From: Burkholderiales bacterium
Lineage (GTDB): Bacteria; Pseudomonadota; Gammaproteobacteria; Burkholderiales; Casimicrobiaceae
Direction of reading: 5' to 3'
Assembly (NCBI GenBank): GCA_905339295.1
Contig: CAJPFI010000016.1
Coordinates: 1-34,647 of the forward strand
DNA: 34,647 nucleotides
Below the pieces are notes generated by a model. That model saw nothing but the letters and a program-made list of their open reading frames with translations, had not been told where the DNA came from and searched no databases. Position numbers and translations under genes: made by a program. Shown in pieces: positions 1 to 8,944 of the stretch. The first letter of the stretch is position 1. Each line of letters begins with the position of its first letter.

Positions 1-3
1 CCC

Positions 4-107
4 CGGACCACATGAGTGCGGCGTCGGGCTGAAGTCCGGTCCACATGCGGGAGGCGTCGGGCCGAAGCCCGACCCACAGGAGGGGGTGGGTCGGGCTTCA
101 GCCCGAC
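4..107. repeat. REP-like palindrome cluster (three cores)
   Basis: Three copies of a roughly 22-base core lie at 23-44, 56-77 and 86-107. The core reads GTCGGGCT, two or three variable bases, then AGCCCGAC, with a flanking GTGG or CCAC. The first two copies sit in direct orientation within a tandem unit of about 33 bases (positions 4-33 and 36-66 match), and the third is inverted relative to them. The same core recurs at 5353-5544 and, as a variant, at 21208-21229. All copies lie outside genes. This one lies just past the 3' end of the ETF-ubiquinone oxidoreductase gene, where such hairpins often act in mRNA processing or termination. No RAYT transposase is visible in the window. Confidence 0.75.
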
Positions 108-149
108 GCGCAATCGCGGAACGTTGGAGACGCTTCCGCGCTGACCGTG

Positions 150-1823
150 CTACATCCCCGGGTAGTTCGGCCCGCCGCCGCCCTCGGGCACGACCCAGCG
201 GATGTTCTGCCGCGGGTCCTTGATGTCGCAGGTCTTGCAGTGGACGCAGTTCTGCGCGTTGATCTGCAGCCGCTTCGCCTTCGCGCCCGATCCCGCCGGC
301 GCGTCGATGTCGACGAACTCGTAGACGCCGGCCGGGCAGTAGCGCTGCTCGGGGCCGTCGTAGATCGCGAGGTTCACGCCGACAGGGATCCCGGCGTCGC
401 CCAGCGTGAGGTGCGACGGCTGGTCTTCCTCGTGGTTGGTGTTCGACAGGAACACCGACGAGAGCTTGTCGAACGTGAGCGTGCCGTCGGGCTTCGGGTA
501 GTCGATGCGCGGCATCTCGGCGGCGGGCCGCAGCGATTCATGGTCCGCCTTGCCGTGGCGCAGCGTCCAGGGCACGAGCTTGCCGAGCCCCAGGTCGTTC
601 ATCCACATATGGAAGCCGCCGTGCATCGAGCCGGCCCACATGCCCCAGCGCAGCCCGGGCTTCACATTGCGAACCTTCCACAGGTCCTCGTAGACCCACG
701 ACCTGCGCCACGCCGCGTCGTAGTCGTCGAGCGTGTCGTGCGCGCGGTTCGCGCGCAGCGCCGCGTAGGCGGACTCGGCCGCGAGCATTCCGGTCTTGAT
801 CGCGTTGTGCGTGCCCTTGATGCGCGGGACGTTCAGGAATCCCGCGGCGTCGCCGGTGAGCGCGCCGCCGGGGAAGGCGAGCTTCGGGACCGACTGCAGC
901 CCGCCTTCGCTGATCGCGCGCGCGCCGTACGCGAGGCGCTTGCCGCCGGCGAACGTTTCGCGGATCGCCGGGTGCGTCTTGAAGCGCTGGAACTCGTCGT
1001 ACGGCGACAGGTGCGGGTTCTCGTAGTTGAGGTGCACGACGAAGCCCGCCGCCACGAGCGAGTCGCCGTAGTGGTACATGAACGATCCGCCGCCGGTGCG
1101 CGCGTCGAGCGGCCAGCCCTGGCTGTGGGCGACCAGTCCCGCGCGATGGCGCGAAGGCTCGACCTGCCAGAGCTCCTTGAGTCCGATGCCGTATTTCTGC
1201 GGGTCGACGCCGTCGCGCAGGTTGAAGCGCTTCATCAGCTCCTGCGAGAGCGAGCCGCGGCAGCCTTCGGCGAACAGCGTGTACTTCGCGCGGAGCTCCA
1301 TGCCCTGCTGGTATTCCGCCTTGCGCGAGCCGTCCTTCGCAATGCCCACGTCGCCCGTCGCCACTCCCACGACCGCGCCGCGCTCGTCGTACAGCACCTC
1401 GGCGGCCGCGAAGCCGGGATAGATCTCGACACCGAGCTCCTCGGCCCTCGCGCCGAGCCAGCGGCACAGGTTGCCCAGGCTCGCGATGTAGGCGCCGTGG
1501 TTGCTCATGAGCCGCGGCAGCAGCACGTTCGGAATCCGAGTCGCCCCGTCGGCAGTGAGGATCAGGAACCGGTCCTCGGTGACCGGCGTGTCGAGCGGCG
1601 CGCCCTTCGCCTGCCAGTCGGGGAAAAGCTCGGCGAGTCCGCGCGGGTCGATCACCGCGCCCGACAGGATGTGCGCGCCGATCTCGGAGCCCTTCTCGAG
1701 CAGGCACACGGACACCTCGCGGCCGGCCTCGCCCGCGAGCTGCTTGAGACGGATCGCCGCGGCAAGTCCCGCGGGCCCTCCGCCGACGATCACCACGTCG
1801 TAGTCCATCGATTCTCGCGTCAT
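150..1823 (-). CDS. Electron transfer flavoprotein-ubiquinone oxidoreductase
   Basis: ETF-QO passes electrons from reduced electron-transfer flavoprotein, which is loaded by acyl-CoA and related dehydrogenases, to ubiquinone at the inner membrane. The 557-residue product is full length for the family. The N-terminus carries the FAD-binding GxGxxG (G14, G16, G19) after a hydrophobic strand. The C-terminus holds the 4Fe-4S ligand set C496, C526, C529 and C532, followed by the family's typical [17 protein letters not shown] ending. The start at 1823 is the first Met; an internal Met at codon 6 (1808) is also possible. The gene is divergent from a thioesterase and an acetoacetyl-CoA synthetase, which fits fatty-acid or ketone-body oxidation. 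A palindromic -10 (ATTATAAT, 1892-1899) can serve both directions. No etfA or etfB gene is in view. Confidence 0.95.
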   Translation of the reverse strand: MTRESMDYDVVIVGGGPAGLAAAIRLKQLAGEAGREVSVCLLEKGSEIGAHILSGAVIDPRGLAELFPDWQAKGAPLDTPVTEDRFLILTADGATRIPNVLLPRLMSNHGAYIASLGNLCRWLGARAEELGVEIYPGFAAAEVLYDERGAVVGVATGDVGIAKDGSRKAEYQQGMELRAKYTLFAEGCRGSLSQELMKRFNLRDGVDPQKYGIGLKELWQVEPSRHRAGLVAHSQGWPLDARTGGGSFMYHYGDSLVAAGFVVHLNYENPHLSPYDEFQRFKTHPAIRETFAGGKRLAYGARAISEGGLQSVPKLAFPGGALTGDAAGFLNVPRIKGTHNAIKTGMLAAESAYAALRANRAHDTLDDYDAAWRRSWVYEDLWKVRNVKPGLRWGMWAGSMHGGFHMWMNDLGLGKLVPWTLRHGKADHESLRPAAEMPRIDYPKPDGTLTFDKLSSVFLSNTNHEEDQPSHLTLGDAGIPVGVNLAIYDGPEQRYCPAGVYEFVDIDAPAGSGAKAKRLQINAQNCVHCKTCDIKDPRQNIRWVVPEGGGGPNYPGM

Positions 1824-1891
1824 CGGAGCCTCGGTCCTGTCGGCGGGGCCGGCGGCCGCGGCCCGGAGGGCGCGTCGCCGACGACACGCGA

Positions 1892-1899
1892 ATTATAAT
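1892..1899. promoter_or_regulatory. Symmetric -10 element of a divergent promoter
   Basis: The octamer ATTATAAT is its own reverse complement and gives a perfect TATAAT on both strands: plus 1894-1899, minus 1897-1892. It sits between the ETF-QO start (1823, minus) and the thioesterase start (1958, plus) in sequence that is otherwise extremely GC-rich. No good -35 hexamer is seen on either side. Its position implies that the ATG at 1898 is too close to be translated, so the thioesterase should start at 1958. Confidence 0.6.
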
Positions 1900-1957
1900 G
1901 AGGGCGACCCGGCCCCGCGATCCGGGGGCGCGGTTCGTTCGCGCCGCGCCGCCGCCG

Positions 1958-2377
1958 ATGAGACCGCATCGCATCCACGTCCACACGTCGATCCAGCCGA
2001 TCCGCTGGGGCGACATGGACGCGCTCGGCCACGTCAACAACACGGTCTACTTCCGCTTCATGGAGCAGGCGCGCATCGAGTGGCTGTTCGCGCAGGTGCG
2101 CGAGGGCGCCGGCTACGCATCCGGAACCGGGCCCGTGATCGTCAACGCGAGCTGCACGTTCCTCGTGCCGCTGGTCTATCCCGGCGACGTCGAGGTGCGG
2201 ATGTACCTGGACGAGCCGGGACGCTCGTCCCTCGGCAGCCACTACGAGCTCGATTGCGGTGGCCGCCGCATGGCGGAAGGCGCCGCGAAGATCGTCTGGA
2301 TCGACGTCGCGAGCGGCCGGTCCGTGCCGCTGCCCGAGCGCCTGAGGACGATCGCGCCCCTCGCCGCGGCGGGCTGA
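1958..2377 (+). CDS. Acyl-CoA thioesterase, hotdog fold (4HBT family)
   Basis: The product is a small single-domain hotdog thioesterase that would hydrolyse an acyl-CoA to free acid and CoA in the cytoplasm. The diagnostic stretch is [17 protein letters not shown], with the Asp of the 4-hydroxybenzoyl-CoA thioesterase class, followed by the long helix [10 protein letters not shown]. The reading frame is open from an ATG at 1898, but that codon overlaps a perfect TATAAT (1894-1899). I therefore choose the ATG at 1958, giving 139 residues, the usual family size. Fourteen bases separate its stop from the acetoacetyl-CoA synthetase gene, so the two are probably co-transcribed. The substrate cannot be read from the sequence; an acyl- or acetoacyl-CoA would suit the neighbours. 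Confidence 0.85.
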   Translation: MRPHRIHVHTSIQPIRWGDMDALGHVNNTVYFRFMEQARIEWLFAQVREGAGYASGTGPVIVNASCTFLVPLVYPGDVEVRMYLDEPGRSSLGSHYELDCGGRRMAEGAAKIVWIDVASGRSVPLPERLRTIAPLAAAG

Positions 2378-2391
2378 AGCGGGAACGACCG

Positions 2392-4380
2392 ATGCAGACT
2401 CCCCTCTGGACGCCGACGCCGAAGCGGATCGCGGAGGCGAACGTCACGGCGTTCGCGCGCGGCATCGAGGCGCGCCACCGCGTGGCGATTCCCGACTACG
2501 ACGCGCTGTGGCGCTGGTCGGTCGACCATTCGGAGGCGTTCTGGCGCGAGGTGTGGGACGACGCGGGCGTGATCGGCACGCCCGGAAGCCGGGTGCTCGT
2601 CGACGCGGACCGGATGCCCGGCGCGCGCTTCTTCCCGGACGCGACGCTCAACTTCGCGGAGAACCTGCTCGAGCGCCGGGCGCCCGACGACGCGGGCGAC
2701 GCGCTGGTGTTCCGCGGCGAGGACAAGGCGCGCGCGCGCGTGTCGCACGCCGAGCTCCGTGCGAGCGTGTCGCGCGTGGCGCGCGCGCTCGACGCGGCCG
2801 GCGTGAAGGCGGGCGACCGCATCGCGGCGATCGTGCCCAACATGCCCGAGGCGCTGATGGCGATGCTCGGAGGCGCGGCGCGGGGCGCGATCTGGTCGTC
2901 GTGCTCGCCGGACTTCGGCGTGCAGGGCGTGCTCGACCGGTTCGGCCAGATCGAGCCGAAGGTGCTCGTGACGGTCGACGGCTACTGGTACAACGGCAGG
3001 GCGATCCCGATGCTCGACAAGGTCTCGGAGATCGTCGGGAGGCTGCCGACGCTCGAGCGCGTCGTCGTGATCCCCTACCTGGGCGGCGAGGCCGGGCCCG
3101 GCGACCTCGCTGCGATCCGAGGTGGCGTCGCGTGGGAGGGGTTCCTCGCGCCGCACGCGGCGGGAGCGATCGACTACGTCGAGCTGCCGTTCTCGCATCC
3201 GCTCTACATCCTGTACTCGTCAGGCACGACCGGCGTGCCGAAGTGCATCGTCCACGGCGCGGGCGGCACGCTGCTGCAGCACCTGAAGGAGCACCGGCTG
3301 CACGGGGACCTGAAGCGCGGCGACCGCCTGTTCTACTACACGACCTGCGGCTGGATGATGTGGAACTGGCTCGTCTCGGGGCTCGCCGCCGGCGCGACGC
3401 TGCTGCTCTACGACGGTTCGCCGTTCGTCCGCGCCGGCCGCATGCTGTGGGACTACGCCGACGAGGAGCGCATGACGCACTTCGGCACGTCGGCCAAGTA
3501 CATCGACGCGCTGAAGAAGGTCGCGCTGGTCCCGCGCAAGGACTACGTGCTCGCGACGCTTCGCACGATGTTCTCGACCGGGAGCCCGCTCGCGCCCGAG
3601 TCGTTCGACTACGTCTACCAGTGCGTCAAGGACGATCTCGCGCTCGCGTCGATCTCGGGCGGCACCGACATCGTCTCGTGCTTCGTGCTCGGCAACCCGA
3701 CGATGCCGGTGTGGCGCGGCGAGATCCAGTGCCGCGGGCTCGGCATGGCGGTCGACGTGTTCGACGAGGAGGGCATGCCGGTCCCGCCGGGGAAGGGCCT
3801 GCGCGGTGAGCTCGTCTGCACGCGACCGTTCCCGTCGATGCCGGTGGGTTTCTGGAACGACCAGGACGGCGCGAAGTACCGCGCCGCGTACTTCGAGCGT
3901 TTTCCCGGCGTCTGGTGCCACGGCGACTACACGGAGATCACGGCGCACGGCGGCGTGGTCATCCACGGGCGCTCCGACGCGACGCTTAACCCGGGCGGCG
4001 TGCGCATCGGCACGGCCGAGATCTACCGGCAGGTCGAGCAGCTGGACGAGATCGTCGAGAGCATCGTGATCGGCCAGGACTGGCCACCCGGAGAGGTCGG
4101 CGACGTGCGCGTCGTGCTGTTCGTCAAGCTGCGCGACGGCCTCGTCCTCGACGCCGCGCTCATCGACAGGATCCAGAAGCACATCCGCGCGAACACTACG
4201 CCGCGCCACGTGCCGGCGAAGATCCTGCAGGTGACCGACATCCCGCGCACCAAGAGCAACAAGCTCGTCGAGCTCGCCGTGCGCAACGTGGTGCACGGGC
4301 TGCCGGTCAGGAACGCGGACGCGCTCGCCAATCCCGAGGCGCTCGAGCAGTTCCGCGACCGCGCGGAACTCAAGTCGTGA
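2392..4380 (+). CDS. Acetoacetyl-CoA synthetase (acetoacetate-CoA ligase)
   Basis: This ANL-superfamily enzyme activates acetoacetate with ATP and CoA to acetoacetyl-CoA in the cytoplasm, for ketone-body use or polyhydroxybutyrate turnover. It has 662 residues, normal for the family. It shows the N-terminal ACAS-type region, the AMP-binding loop [10 protein letters not shown], the adenine-binding region around ISGGTD, the HGDYTEI segment, and a C-terminal Lys region ([10 protein letters not shown]) at the position of the catalytic lysine. The long YxxSGTTG domain with the ACAS-type N-terminus fits acetoacetyl-CoA synthetase better than plain acetyl-CoA synthetase. The start is the ATG at 2392, 14 bases after the thioesterase stop; the frame is open further upstream but overlaps the thioesterase. 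The next gene starts 4 bases after its stop. Confidence 0.92.
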   Translation: MQTPLWTPTPKRIAEANVTAFARGIEARHRVAIPDYDALWRWSVDHSEAFWREVWDDAGVIGTPGSRVLVDADRMPGARFFPDATLNFAENLLERRAPDDAGDALVFRGEDKARARVSHAELRASVSRVARALDAAGVKAGDRIAAIVPNMPEALMAMLGGAARGAIWSSCSPDFGVQGVLDRFGQIEPKVLVTVDGYWYNGRAIPMLDKVSEIVGRLPTLERVVVIPYLGGEAGPGDLAAIRGGVAWEGFLAPHAAGAIDYVELPFSHPLYILYSSGTTGVPKCIVHGAGGTLLQHLKEHRLHGDLKRGDRLFYYTTCGWMMWNWLVSGLAAGATLLLYDGSPFVRAGRMLWDYADEERMTHFGTSAKYIDALKKVALVPRKDYVLATLRTMFSTGSPLAPESFDYVYQCVKDDLALASISGGTDIVSCFVLGNPTMPVWRGEIQCRGLGMAVDVFDEEGMPVPPGKGLRGELVCTRPFPSMPVGFWNDQDGAKYRAAYFERFPGVWCHGDYTEITAHGGVVIHGRSDATLNPGGVRIGTAEIYRQVEQLDEIVESIVIGQDWPPGEVGDVRVVLFVKLRDGLVLDAALIDRIQKHIRANTTPRHVPAKILQVTDIPRTKSNKLVELAVRNVVHGLPVRNADALANPEALEQFRDRAELKS

Positions 4381-4384
4381 CCGC

Positions 4385-5347
4385 GTGAACCTGCTCGCGA
4401 TCCTCGCTGCGCTGGGGCTCGAGCAGTGGCACGCTCCGGGCTGGCGCGTGACGATCGAGCGCGCCTACGTCCGCCAGGCGCGCAGCCTGGAACGGATGTT
4501 CAACGGCGGGACGGCACGGCACGGCGCGGTCGCCGCCGCGATCGCGATCCTGCCGCCGGTGATCGTCGCCGGGCTCGCCTGGTGGGCGCTCGATGCGCTG
4601 CACCCGCTCGCCGCGCTCGCGCTCGACGTCGTGGTGCTCTACGCGCTGATGGGGTTCCGCCGCTTCAGCCACGCCGTGTCGACGATCGTCGCGGCATTCC
4701 GCGAGGGCGACCTGGACGCGGCGCGGCGCGCGCTGGAGGCGTGGCGCGGCCGCAGCAGCGCCGAGCTCGGCTCGGGCGATCTCGCGCGCCTCGCGATCGA
4801 GCGCGGTTTCGTCGATGCGTACCGGCAGGTGTTCGCGGTCCTGTTCTGGTTCGTGCTGCTGCCGGGGCCGACCGGCGCGATCCTCTACCGCGTGACGGCG
4901 AGGCTCGCGCAGGAGTGGGCGAAGCCGCGTCCCGGCGACGACCTGACGCCGGTCCTTCGCGACCGGGAGGCGTTCGGCCGACCTGTGCGCCATCTGCTCG
5001 ACCTGCTCGACTGGATTCCGGTTCGGCTCACGGCGATCGCGTTCGCCGCGGTCGGCGACTTCGAGGACGCGATCGCAAGCTGGCGCACGCAGGCGGCGTC
5101 CTGGGCGCGCGAGGAGGGCGGCAAGGCGATGGGCATCGTGCTCGCGAGCGGCGCGGGGGCGCTCGGCGTCGTGCTCGGCGGGCCGCTGCCTTCGCCCGAG
5201 GGCGAGCCGGACTGGCGCGCCGAGCTGGGTACCGGGGAGCCCGTCGAGCCGGAGGTGCTGCCCTCCGCGGTCGGGCTCGTCTGGCGCGCGCTGGTCCTGT
5301 GGCTCGCCGTGATCCTGCTCGTCACGATCGCCAGCCTGCTGCCTTGA
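4385..5347 (+). CDS. CobD/CbiB-like (AmpE-type) inner-membrane protein
   Basis: The protein has 320 residues and starts with GTG, 4 bases downstream of the acetoacetyl-CoA synthetase stop, so it is probably translated from the same mRNA. Hydrophobic segments are visible around residues 50-90, 140-165, near 205-220 and at the C-terminus (about 295-318). The pattern (N-terminal LEQW, the FRRFSHAVSTI segment, FWFVLLPGPTGAILYRV, and LLDWIPVRLTAIAFA) matches proteins that betaproteobacteria carry outside cobalamin operons and that are labelled CobD/CbiB family. True CbiB makes adenosylcobinamide phosphate. No other cobalamin gene is nearby, so a role in B12 synthesis is doubtful; AmpE-like membrane signalling is an alternative. 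I am confident of the family and not of the function. Confidence 0.75.
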   Translation: MNLLAILAALGLEQWHAPGWRVTIERAYVRQARSLERMFNGGTARHGAVAAAIAILPPVIVAGLAWWALDALHPLAALALDVVVLYALMGFRRFSHAVSTIVAAFREGDLDAARRALEAWRGRSSAELGSGDLARLAIERGFVDAYRQVFAVLFWFVLLPGPTGAILYRVTARLAQEWAKPRPGDDLTPVLRDREAFGRPVRHLLDLLDWIPVRLTAIAFAAVGDFEDAIASWRTQAASWAREEGGKAMGIVLASGAGALGVVLGGPLPSPEGEPDWRAELGTGEPVEPEVLPSAVGLVWRALVLWLAVILLVTIASLLP

Positions 5348-5352
5348 GTCCT

Positions 5353-5581
5353 GTCGGGCTGTAGCCCGACCCACCAGGCGCCGGAACGACGTCCCGCCCC
5401 AGGTCCACGGCGCGGTCGATCGTGGGTCGGGCTTCAGCCCGACGGGCGGCGCGTCACGATGAAGCCCCGACCCACGGCACGCCGCAGCTATGTCCTGCCC
5501 CAAGCTCGCGGCGCGGTCGATCGTGGGTCGGGCTTCAGCCCGACCGGCGGTGCGCCACGATTTGGCCTGGACCCACCGCTC
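5353..5581. repeat. REP-like palindromes in a 101-bp tandem duplication
   Basis: The 271-base gap between the CobD/CbiB-like gene and rsgA holds palindromic cores at 5353-5374, 5422-5443 and 5523-5544, of the same family as at 23-107. The last two lie in a duplicated block: 5391-5480 aligns with 5492-5581 at a constant offset of 101 bases. Both copies contain GGCGCGGTCGATCGTGGGTC and a trailing cACGAT...GACCCAC. The two flanking genes converge here, so the hairpins could end transcription from both sides. The motif ccggaacgacgtcc at 5381 recurs in reverse complement at 21226-21239 beside another copy of the element. Confidence 0.8.
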
Positions 5582-5618
5582 GCGATCACCAGGGCCGGCG
5601 CGGGGTTCGGCACGCCGT

Positions 5619-6641
5619 TCACCGCGCCGGATCGCGCGCCGCCACCGACTCGCGCCACAGCGCGTGCAGGAGCGCGAGCCGCTGGGGCGCGATCCGCCCA
5701 TCGTCGACGGCCGCGAGCACGGCGCAACCGGGTTCCCGGTCGTGCCGGCAGTCGCGGAAGCGGCAGCGGCCGAGGAACGGCCTCATCTCGACGAACGCCC
5801 CGGCCAGCGCGTCCGGCTCCGCGTGCGCGATGCCGAACACCTTCATGCCCGGCGAGTCGACCAGCCAGCCGTCGGCGTCGCCCGGCAACAGGAAGAGCGC
5901 GGTCTCGGTCGTCGTGTGCCGGCCGCTGCCCAGCGCTTGCGAGACGATGCCTACGCGCGCGTCCGCGTTCGGCACGAGAGCGTTAAGGATCGTCGACTTG
6001 CCCATGCCCGACTGGCCGATCAGCACGCTGCGTTCCCCGCGCACGAGATCCGCGAGCGGCGCCGCCGAGCGCTTCGCCGCGCACTCGACGACCGTGTAGC
6101 CCATCGCGCGGTAGGGCGCGACGCGCTCGCGCAGTGCGTCGAACCCCGGCAGGTCGGACTTGTTCGCGACGAGCGCGAAGCGGCAGCGCTCGAGCTCGGC
6201 GGCGACGATCCAGCGGTTGAGCAGGTTCTCGTCGATCGCGACGTCCGGCGCGACGACGGCGACGACCTGCGTGACGTTCGCGGCAAGCACGCTTTCGCGG
6301 AACGCGTCGGAACGGTAGAGCAGCGAAGTGCGCGGCTCGACCGACTCGATCGCGCCGCCGCCGGCGATGCGCGCGACGCGCGCGCGGTCGCCGCAGGCCA
6401 CGACGGTTCGCCGGCCCTTGAGCACGCAGTCCACGACCTCGCCGTCGTCGAGCAGGACCGTGAAGTGGCGGCGCCGGGCCGCGACGACGAGCCCGTACCG
6501 GTCCAGCCGATCGACCGGCGCGACGTGCCGTGCCGAACGCCGGCCGCCGGAACGATCGCGGGCGCGCGTCGCCGATTTCCCTTCGCTGCGCGAAGGCCCC
6601 CGCTTCCCGATGCCGCGCCGCGGCGTCGGCCCGTCCTTCAC
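5619..6641 (-). CDS. rsgA: Ribosome small subunit-dependent GTPase A
   Basis: RsgA is a circularly permuted GTPase that checks late maturation of the 30S subunit. The 340-residue product has an OB-fold N-terminal domain (about 45-110) and the permuted order of GTPase motifs: NKSD at 160-163 (G4) before the P-loop GQSGMGKS at 209-216 (G1) and DSPG at 262-265 (G3). The C-terminal zinc site is C293, C298, H300, C306. I chose the GTG at 6641 because it overlaps the upstream gene's stop as GTGA, a translational-coupling arrangement. The basic N-terminal extension (residues 1-40) is usual in betaproteobacteria. It is the last gene of a minus-strand run after the carbinolamine dehydratase. Confidence 0.95.
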   Translation of the reverse strand: MKDGPTPRRGIGKRGPSRSEGKSATRARDRSGGRRSARHVAPVDRLDRYGLVVAARRRHFTVLLDDGEVVDCVLKGRRTVVACGDRARVARIAGGGAIESVEPRTSLLYRSDAFRESVLAANVTQVVAVVAPDVAIDENLLNRWIVAAELERCRFALVANKSDLPGFDALRERVAPYRAMGYTVVECAAKRSAAPLADLVRGERSVLIGQSGMGKSTILNALVPNADARVGIVSQALGSGRHTTTETALFLLPGDADGWLVDSPGMKVFGIAHAEPDALAGAFVEMRPFLGRCRFRDCRHDREPGCAVLAAVDDGRIAPQRLALLHALWRESVAARDPAR

Positions 6642-6994
6642 ACGGGCGCGCGCGCGGCGCCGGCGCGCTCCGCGAGCTCCTCGGTGCGCGCCGCGCACGC
6701 GAGGTCGTTGCGCGTGATCCCGCCCGCGTCGTGTGTCGACCACGCGATCGTCGAGCGGCCCCAGGCGACGACGAGATCCGGATGGTGGTCGACGACGTCG
6801 GCCATGTCCGCCACGGCGTTGACGAACGCCATCGTCGCGCGCCAGTCCGCGTGCCGGTACGACTTGGAGAGCGCCCCGTTCGCGACCGCCCAGCCGGGCA
6901 ACGCGACGAGTGCGGCGTCGATCGCGTCCGCGGGAAGCCTCGGCGCGCCGGGAACGACGTCGAGCGCGACGAGCGAGGCAAGCGTCGGCGTCAT
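6638..6994 (-). CDS. Pterin-4a-carbinolamine dehydratase
   Basis: The enzyme dehydrates 4a-hydroxytetrahydropterin, recycling the pterin cofactor of aromatic amino-acid hydroxylases. The 118-residue single-domain product is typical. The active-site signature H70-H71-P72 is followed by the strand with STHDAGGIT (H88), as expected. The frame is open upstream to 7153, but that extension is arginine- and proline-rich with no family similarity, so the ATG at 6994 is chosen. Its TGA overlaps the rsgA GTG by four bases. No phenylalanine hydroxylase gene is visible here, so it may serve another pterin or moonlight. A 231-base gap (6995-7225) separates it from the cytochrome gene upstream; I see no gene or clear motif there. 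Confidence 0.9.
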   Translation of the reverse strand: MTPTLASLVALDVVPGAPRLPADAIDAALVALPGWAVANGALSKSYRHADWRATMAFVNAVADMADVVDHHPDLVVAWGRSTIAWSTHDAGGITRNDLACAARTEELAERAGAARAPV

Positions 6995-7225
6995 GCCGCG
7001 CTTCCCGGGCGGCCTCTGCCAAGGTCCGCGGAGGCGCGGCGCACCGGTCGGGGACGATGGCGCGACACCCCCCGCCGGAGGTGGCACGTCCCGCGCCCGC
7101 AAGCGGCAACCGGGCCGGCACCCCGGATCGGGTGTCCCGAAGGGCCGGCGCACGAACCGACCATGGTTCGGCTGGACGAGGGTTCAGGTGCGCGAGCGCG
7201 GTGCATGGTCCTGTCCGAGGATTCC

Positions 7226-7585
7226 CTACGGCGCGAACCGGTAGTGCTCGCGGTCGAGGTACGCGGCCACGTCCGCTTCGTCGTCGGGGAAATAGGCGAG
7301 CCCGATCTCGGTGTTGCAGTACTGTACCTGCGCCACGAGCTGCGCGGGCGTTCGCACCCTGCGGTCGGGCCGCGTGTAGATGCGCGTCGCGTCGCCCCCG
7401 AACTTCGCCGCGTGGCACGTAACGCAATCCTTGTCGGACAGCGCCTTGCCGGCGGTGGGATCGGCGGAAGCGTAGGGTTTCGGCGCGGACTGGGCGAGCC
7501 CGACGCCCGCGGCGACGCCCGCGGCGATCGCGACGGCCAGCGCGGTGGAGGCGGGACGGTTCAGCGGTCTCCGGGCGTCGCTCAT
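7226..7585 (-). CDS. Exported monohaem c-type cytochrome without Met ligand
   Basis: The 119-residue protein has a hydrophobic N-terminal segment (about residues 13-31), which fits a signal peptide or membrane anchor and periplasmic location. It has one haem c attachment motif, C54-V-T-C-H58. After the CxxCH there is no methionine, so the usual His-Met haem coordination is impossible. The conserved-looking block Q88-Y-C90-N91-TEIGLAYFPDDEADVAAYL resembles the Cys-Asn region of the sphaeroides haem protein class, in which Asn is the sixth ligand; that comparison is inference. The start ATG overlaps the stop of the M48 protease gene as ATGA (7582-7585), so the two are translationally coupled. 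Electron partner and role are unknown. Confidence 0.85.
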   Translation of the reverse strand: MSDARRPLNRPASTALAVAIAAGVAAGVGLAQSAPKPYASADPTAGKALSDKDCVTCHAAKFGGDATRIYTRPDRRVRTPAQLVAQVQYCNTEIGLAYFPDDEADVAAYLDREHYRFAP

Positions 7586-8871
7586 GCCCCCTCCGGGACG
7601 GCCGAGGACGCGGGGACGCGCACGAGCGCCTCGAGGCGCGCGATGCGCAGCCCGGCGGGCGGGTGCGAATCGTGGAACGCCGAGTGCAGCGGATCCGGCG
7701 TCAGCGTCGCGGCGTTGTCCTCGTAGAGGCGCACCAGCGCCGAGACCATCGCGCCCGCGGAGGCGTGCTTCGCGGCGAACGCATCGGCCTCGTACTCGTG
7801 GCGGCGCGAATACCACGACGCGAGCGGCGCGAGCAGGAACGTGAACACCGGCAGCACCAGGAAGAACAGCACGAGCGCGACGCCGGGCCGGTCGGGTGAC
7901 GCAGGAACGTAGAGGCCGGTGTAGAACCAGTCCGAGCGCATGAGCCACGCGAGCAGCGCGAAGACCGCGAGCGAGGCCGCCGCCGACCATGCGAGGCGTT
8001 TCGCGATATGGGCGAGCTTGTAGTGGCCGAGCTCGTGCGCGAGCACCGCCTCGGTCTCCTCGGGGGACAGCCGGGCGACGAGCGTGTCGAACATCACGAT
8101 GCGCTTCGCCCGGCCGAGGCCGGTGAAGTAGGCGTTGCCGTGGCTCGAGCGCCGGGAGCCGTCCATCAGCCAGAGCCCGCGCGACGCGAAGCCGCAGCGC
8201 GCGAGCAGCGCCTCGATGCGCGTGCGCAGCGGCCCCTCGGGCATCGGCGTGAACGTGTTGAACAGCGGCGCGATCAGCGTCGGGTAGAGCACGAACAGCA
8301 GCAGCTGGAAGCCGATCCACGCCACCCACGCCCAAAGCCACCACAGGTCGCCCGCCCAGCGCACCAGCGCGATCAGAAGCGCCGCGAGCGGCAATCCGAG
8401 CAGCGCGGCGACGAGCGCGCCCTTGGCCAGGTCGGCGAGCCAGGTGCGCGGCGTCGTGCGGTTGAAGCCGTAGCGCGCCTCGATCGCGAACGTCGCGTAG
8501 GCGGAGAACGGCAGCGACACCAGCGCCGCGACCAGCGCGACCGCGACGACCAGCAGCAGGTCCTGCAGCAGCGGCGAGGTGCCGGCGAGCCCGGTCAGCC
8601 CGGTGAGGAACGCCACGCCGCGTCCGCGCGTGAGCGCGACGAGAAGGATCGTGCCCGCGATCGACGACGCGATGGCCAGGCGCGTGCGCGCGACCGTGTA
8701 GTCGGCGGCCTTGCGGTGCGCGTCGACGCCGATCCGCCCGGCGAACGCCGCGGGGACCGCGTCGCGGTGGCGGCGCACGTGCGCGATATGCCGGGCCGCG
8801 AGCCACAGCTCGAGCGCGAGCGTCAGCGCGACGGCGGCCAGGAAGATCGTGGTGAAGGTCGACGCGGTCAT
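7582..8871 (-). CDS. M48 family metallopeptidase, Ste24/CAAX protease type
   Basis: This is a 429-residue multi-pass membrane zinc protease. The active site is H279-E-L-G-H283, with the third zinc ligand region [10 protein letters not shown] further on. The N-terminal half carries several long hydrophobic helices, and further helices follow the catalytic motif, as in Ste24p and the bacterial CAAX-protease-1-like enzymes; it is longer than HtpX. Such enzymes cleave membrane or misfolded proteins at the inner membrane. The start at 8871 is the first Met, just before a strong transmembrane segment. The gene is divergent from oligoribonuclease with a 73-base gap. Its stop overlaps the start of the cytochrome c gene by four bases. 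Confidence 0.93.
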   Translation of the reverse strand: MTASTFTTIFLAAVALTLALELWLAARHIAHVRRHRDAVPAAFAGRIGVDAHRKAADYTVARTRLAIASSIAGTILLVALTRGRGVAFLTGLTGLAGTSPLLQDLLLVVAVALVAALVSLPFSAYATFAIEARYGFNRTTPRTWLADLAKGALVAALLGLPLAALLIALVRWAGDLWWLWAWVAWIGFQLLLFVLYPTLIAPLFNTFTPMPEGPLRTRIEALLARCGFASRGLWLMDGSRRSSHGNAYFTGLGRAKRIVMFDTLVARLSPEETEAVLAHELGHYKLAHIAKRLAWSAAASLAVFALLAWLMRSDWFYTGLYVPASPDRPGVALVLFFLVLPVFTFLLAPLASWYSRRHEYEADAFAAKHASAGAMVSALVRLYEDNAATLTPDPLHSAFHDSHPPAGLRIARLEALVRVPASSAVPEGA

Positions 8872-8909
8872 CCGGGCAGGGTGCCAGCGTATGCGAAAAT
8901 GGCAGGTTC

Positions 8910-8915
8910 ATTCTA
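8910..8915 (-). promoter_or_regulatory. Possible -10 for the M48 protease gene
   Basis: The minus strand reads TAGAAT (one mismatch to TATAAT) about 39 bases ahead of the protease start, in the only relatively AT-rich patch between the divergent protease and orn genes. No clear -35 is visible. Confidence 0.35.
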
Positions 8916-8944
8916 CGACAGCGGCGGTCCGGCCGCCGTTCCCG

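Noticed and set aside
45-1898. A long plus-strand frame opposite ETF-QO
   Set aside because: It is an antisense shadow of a full-length, clearly recognised gene.
5353-5581. CRISPR array or integron site
   Set aside because: The palindromes have irregular spacing, part of the region is a tandem duplication, and no cas or integrase gene is near. A REP-like family explains it better.
6995-7225. A gene in the gap between the cytochrome and carbinolamine dehydratase genes
   Set aside because: Frames crossing it are Arg/Pro-rich extensions without a Shine-Dalgarno or similarity. I see no gene or RNA structure.
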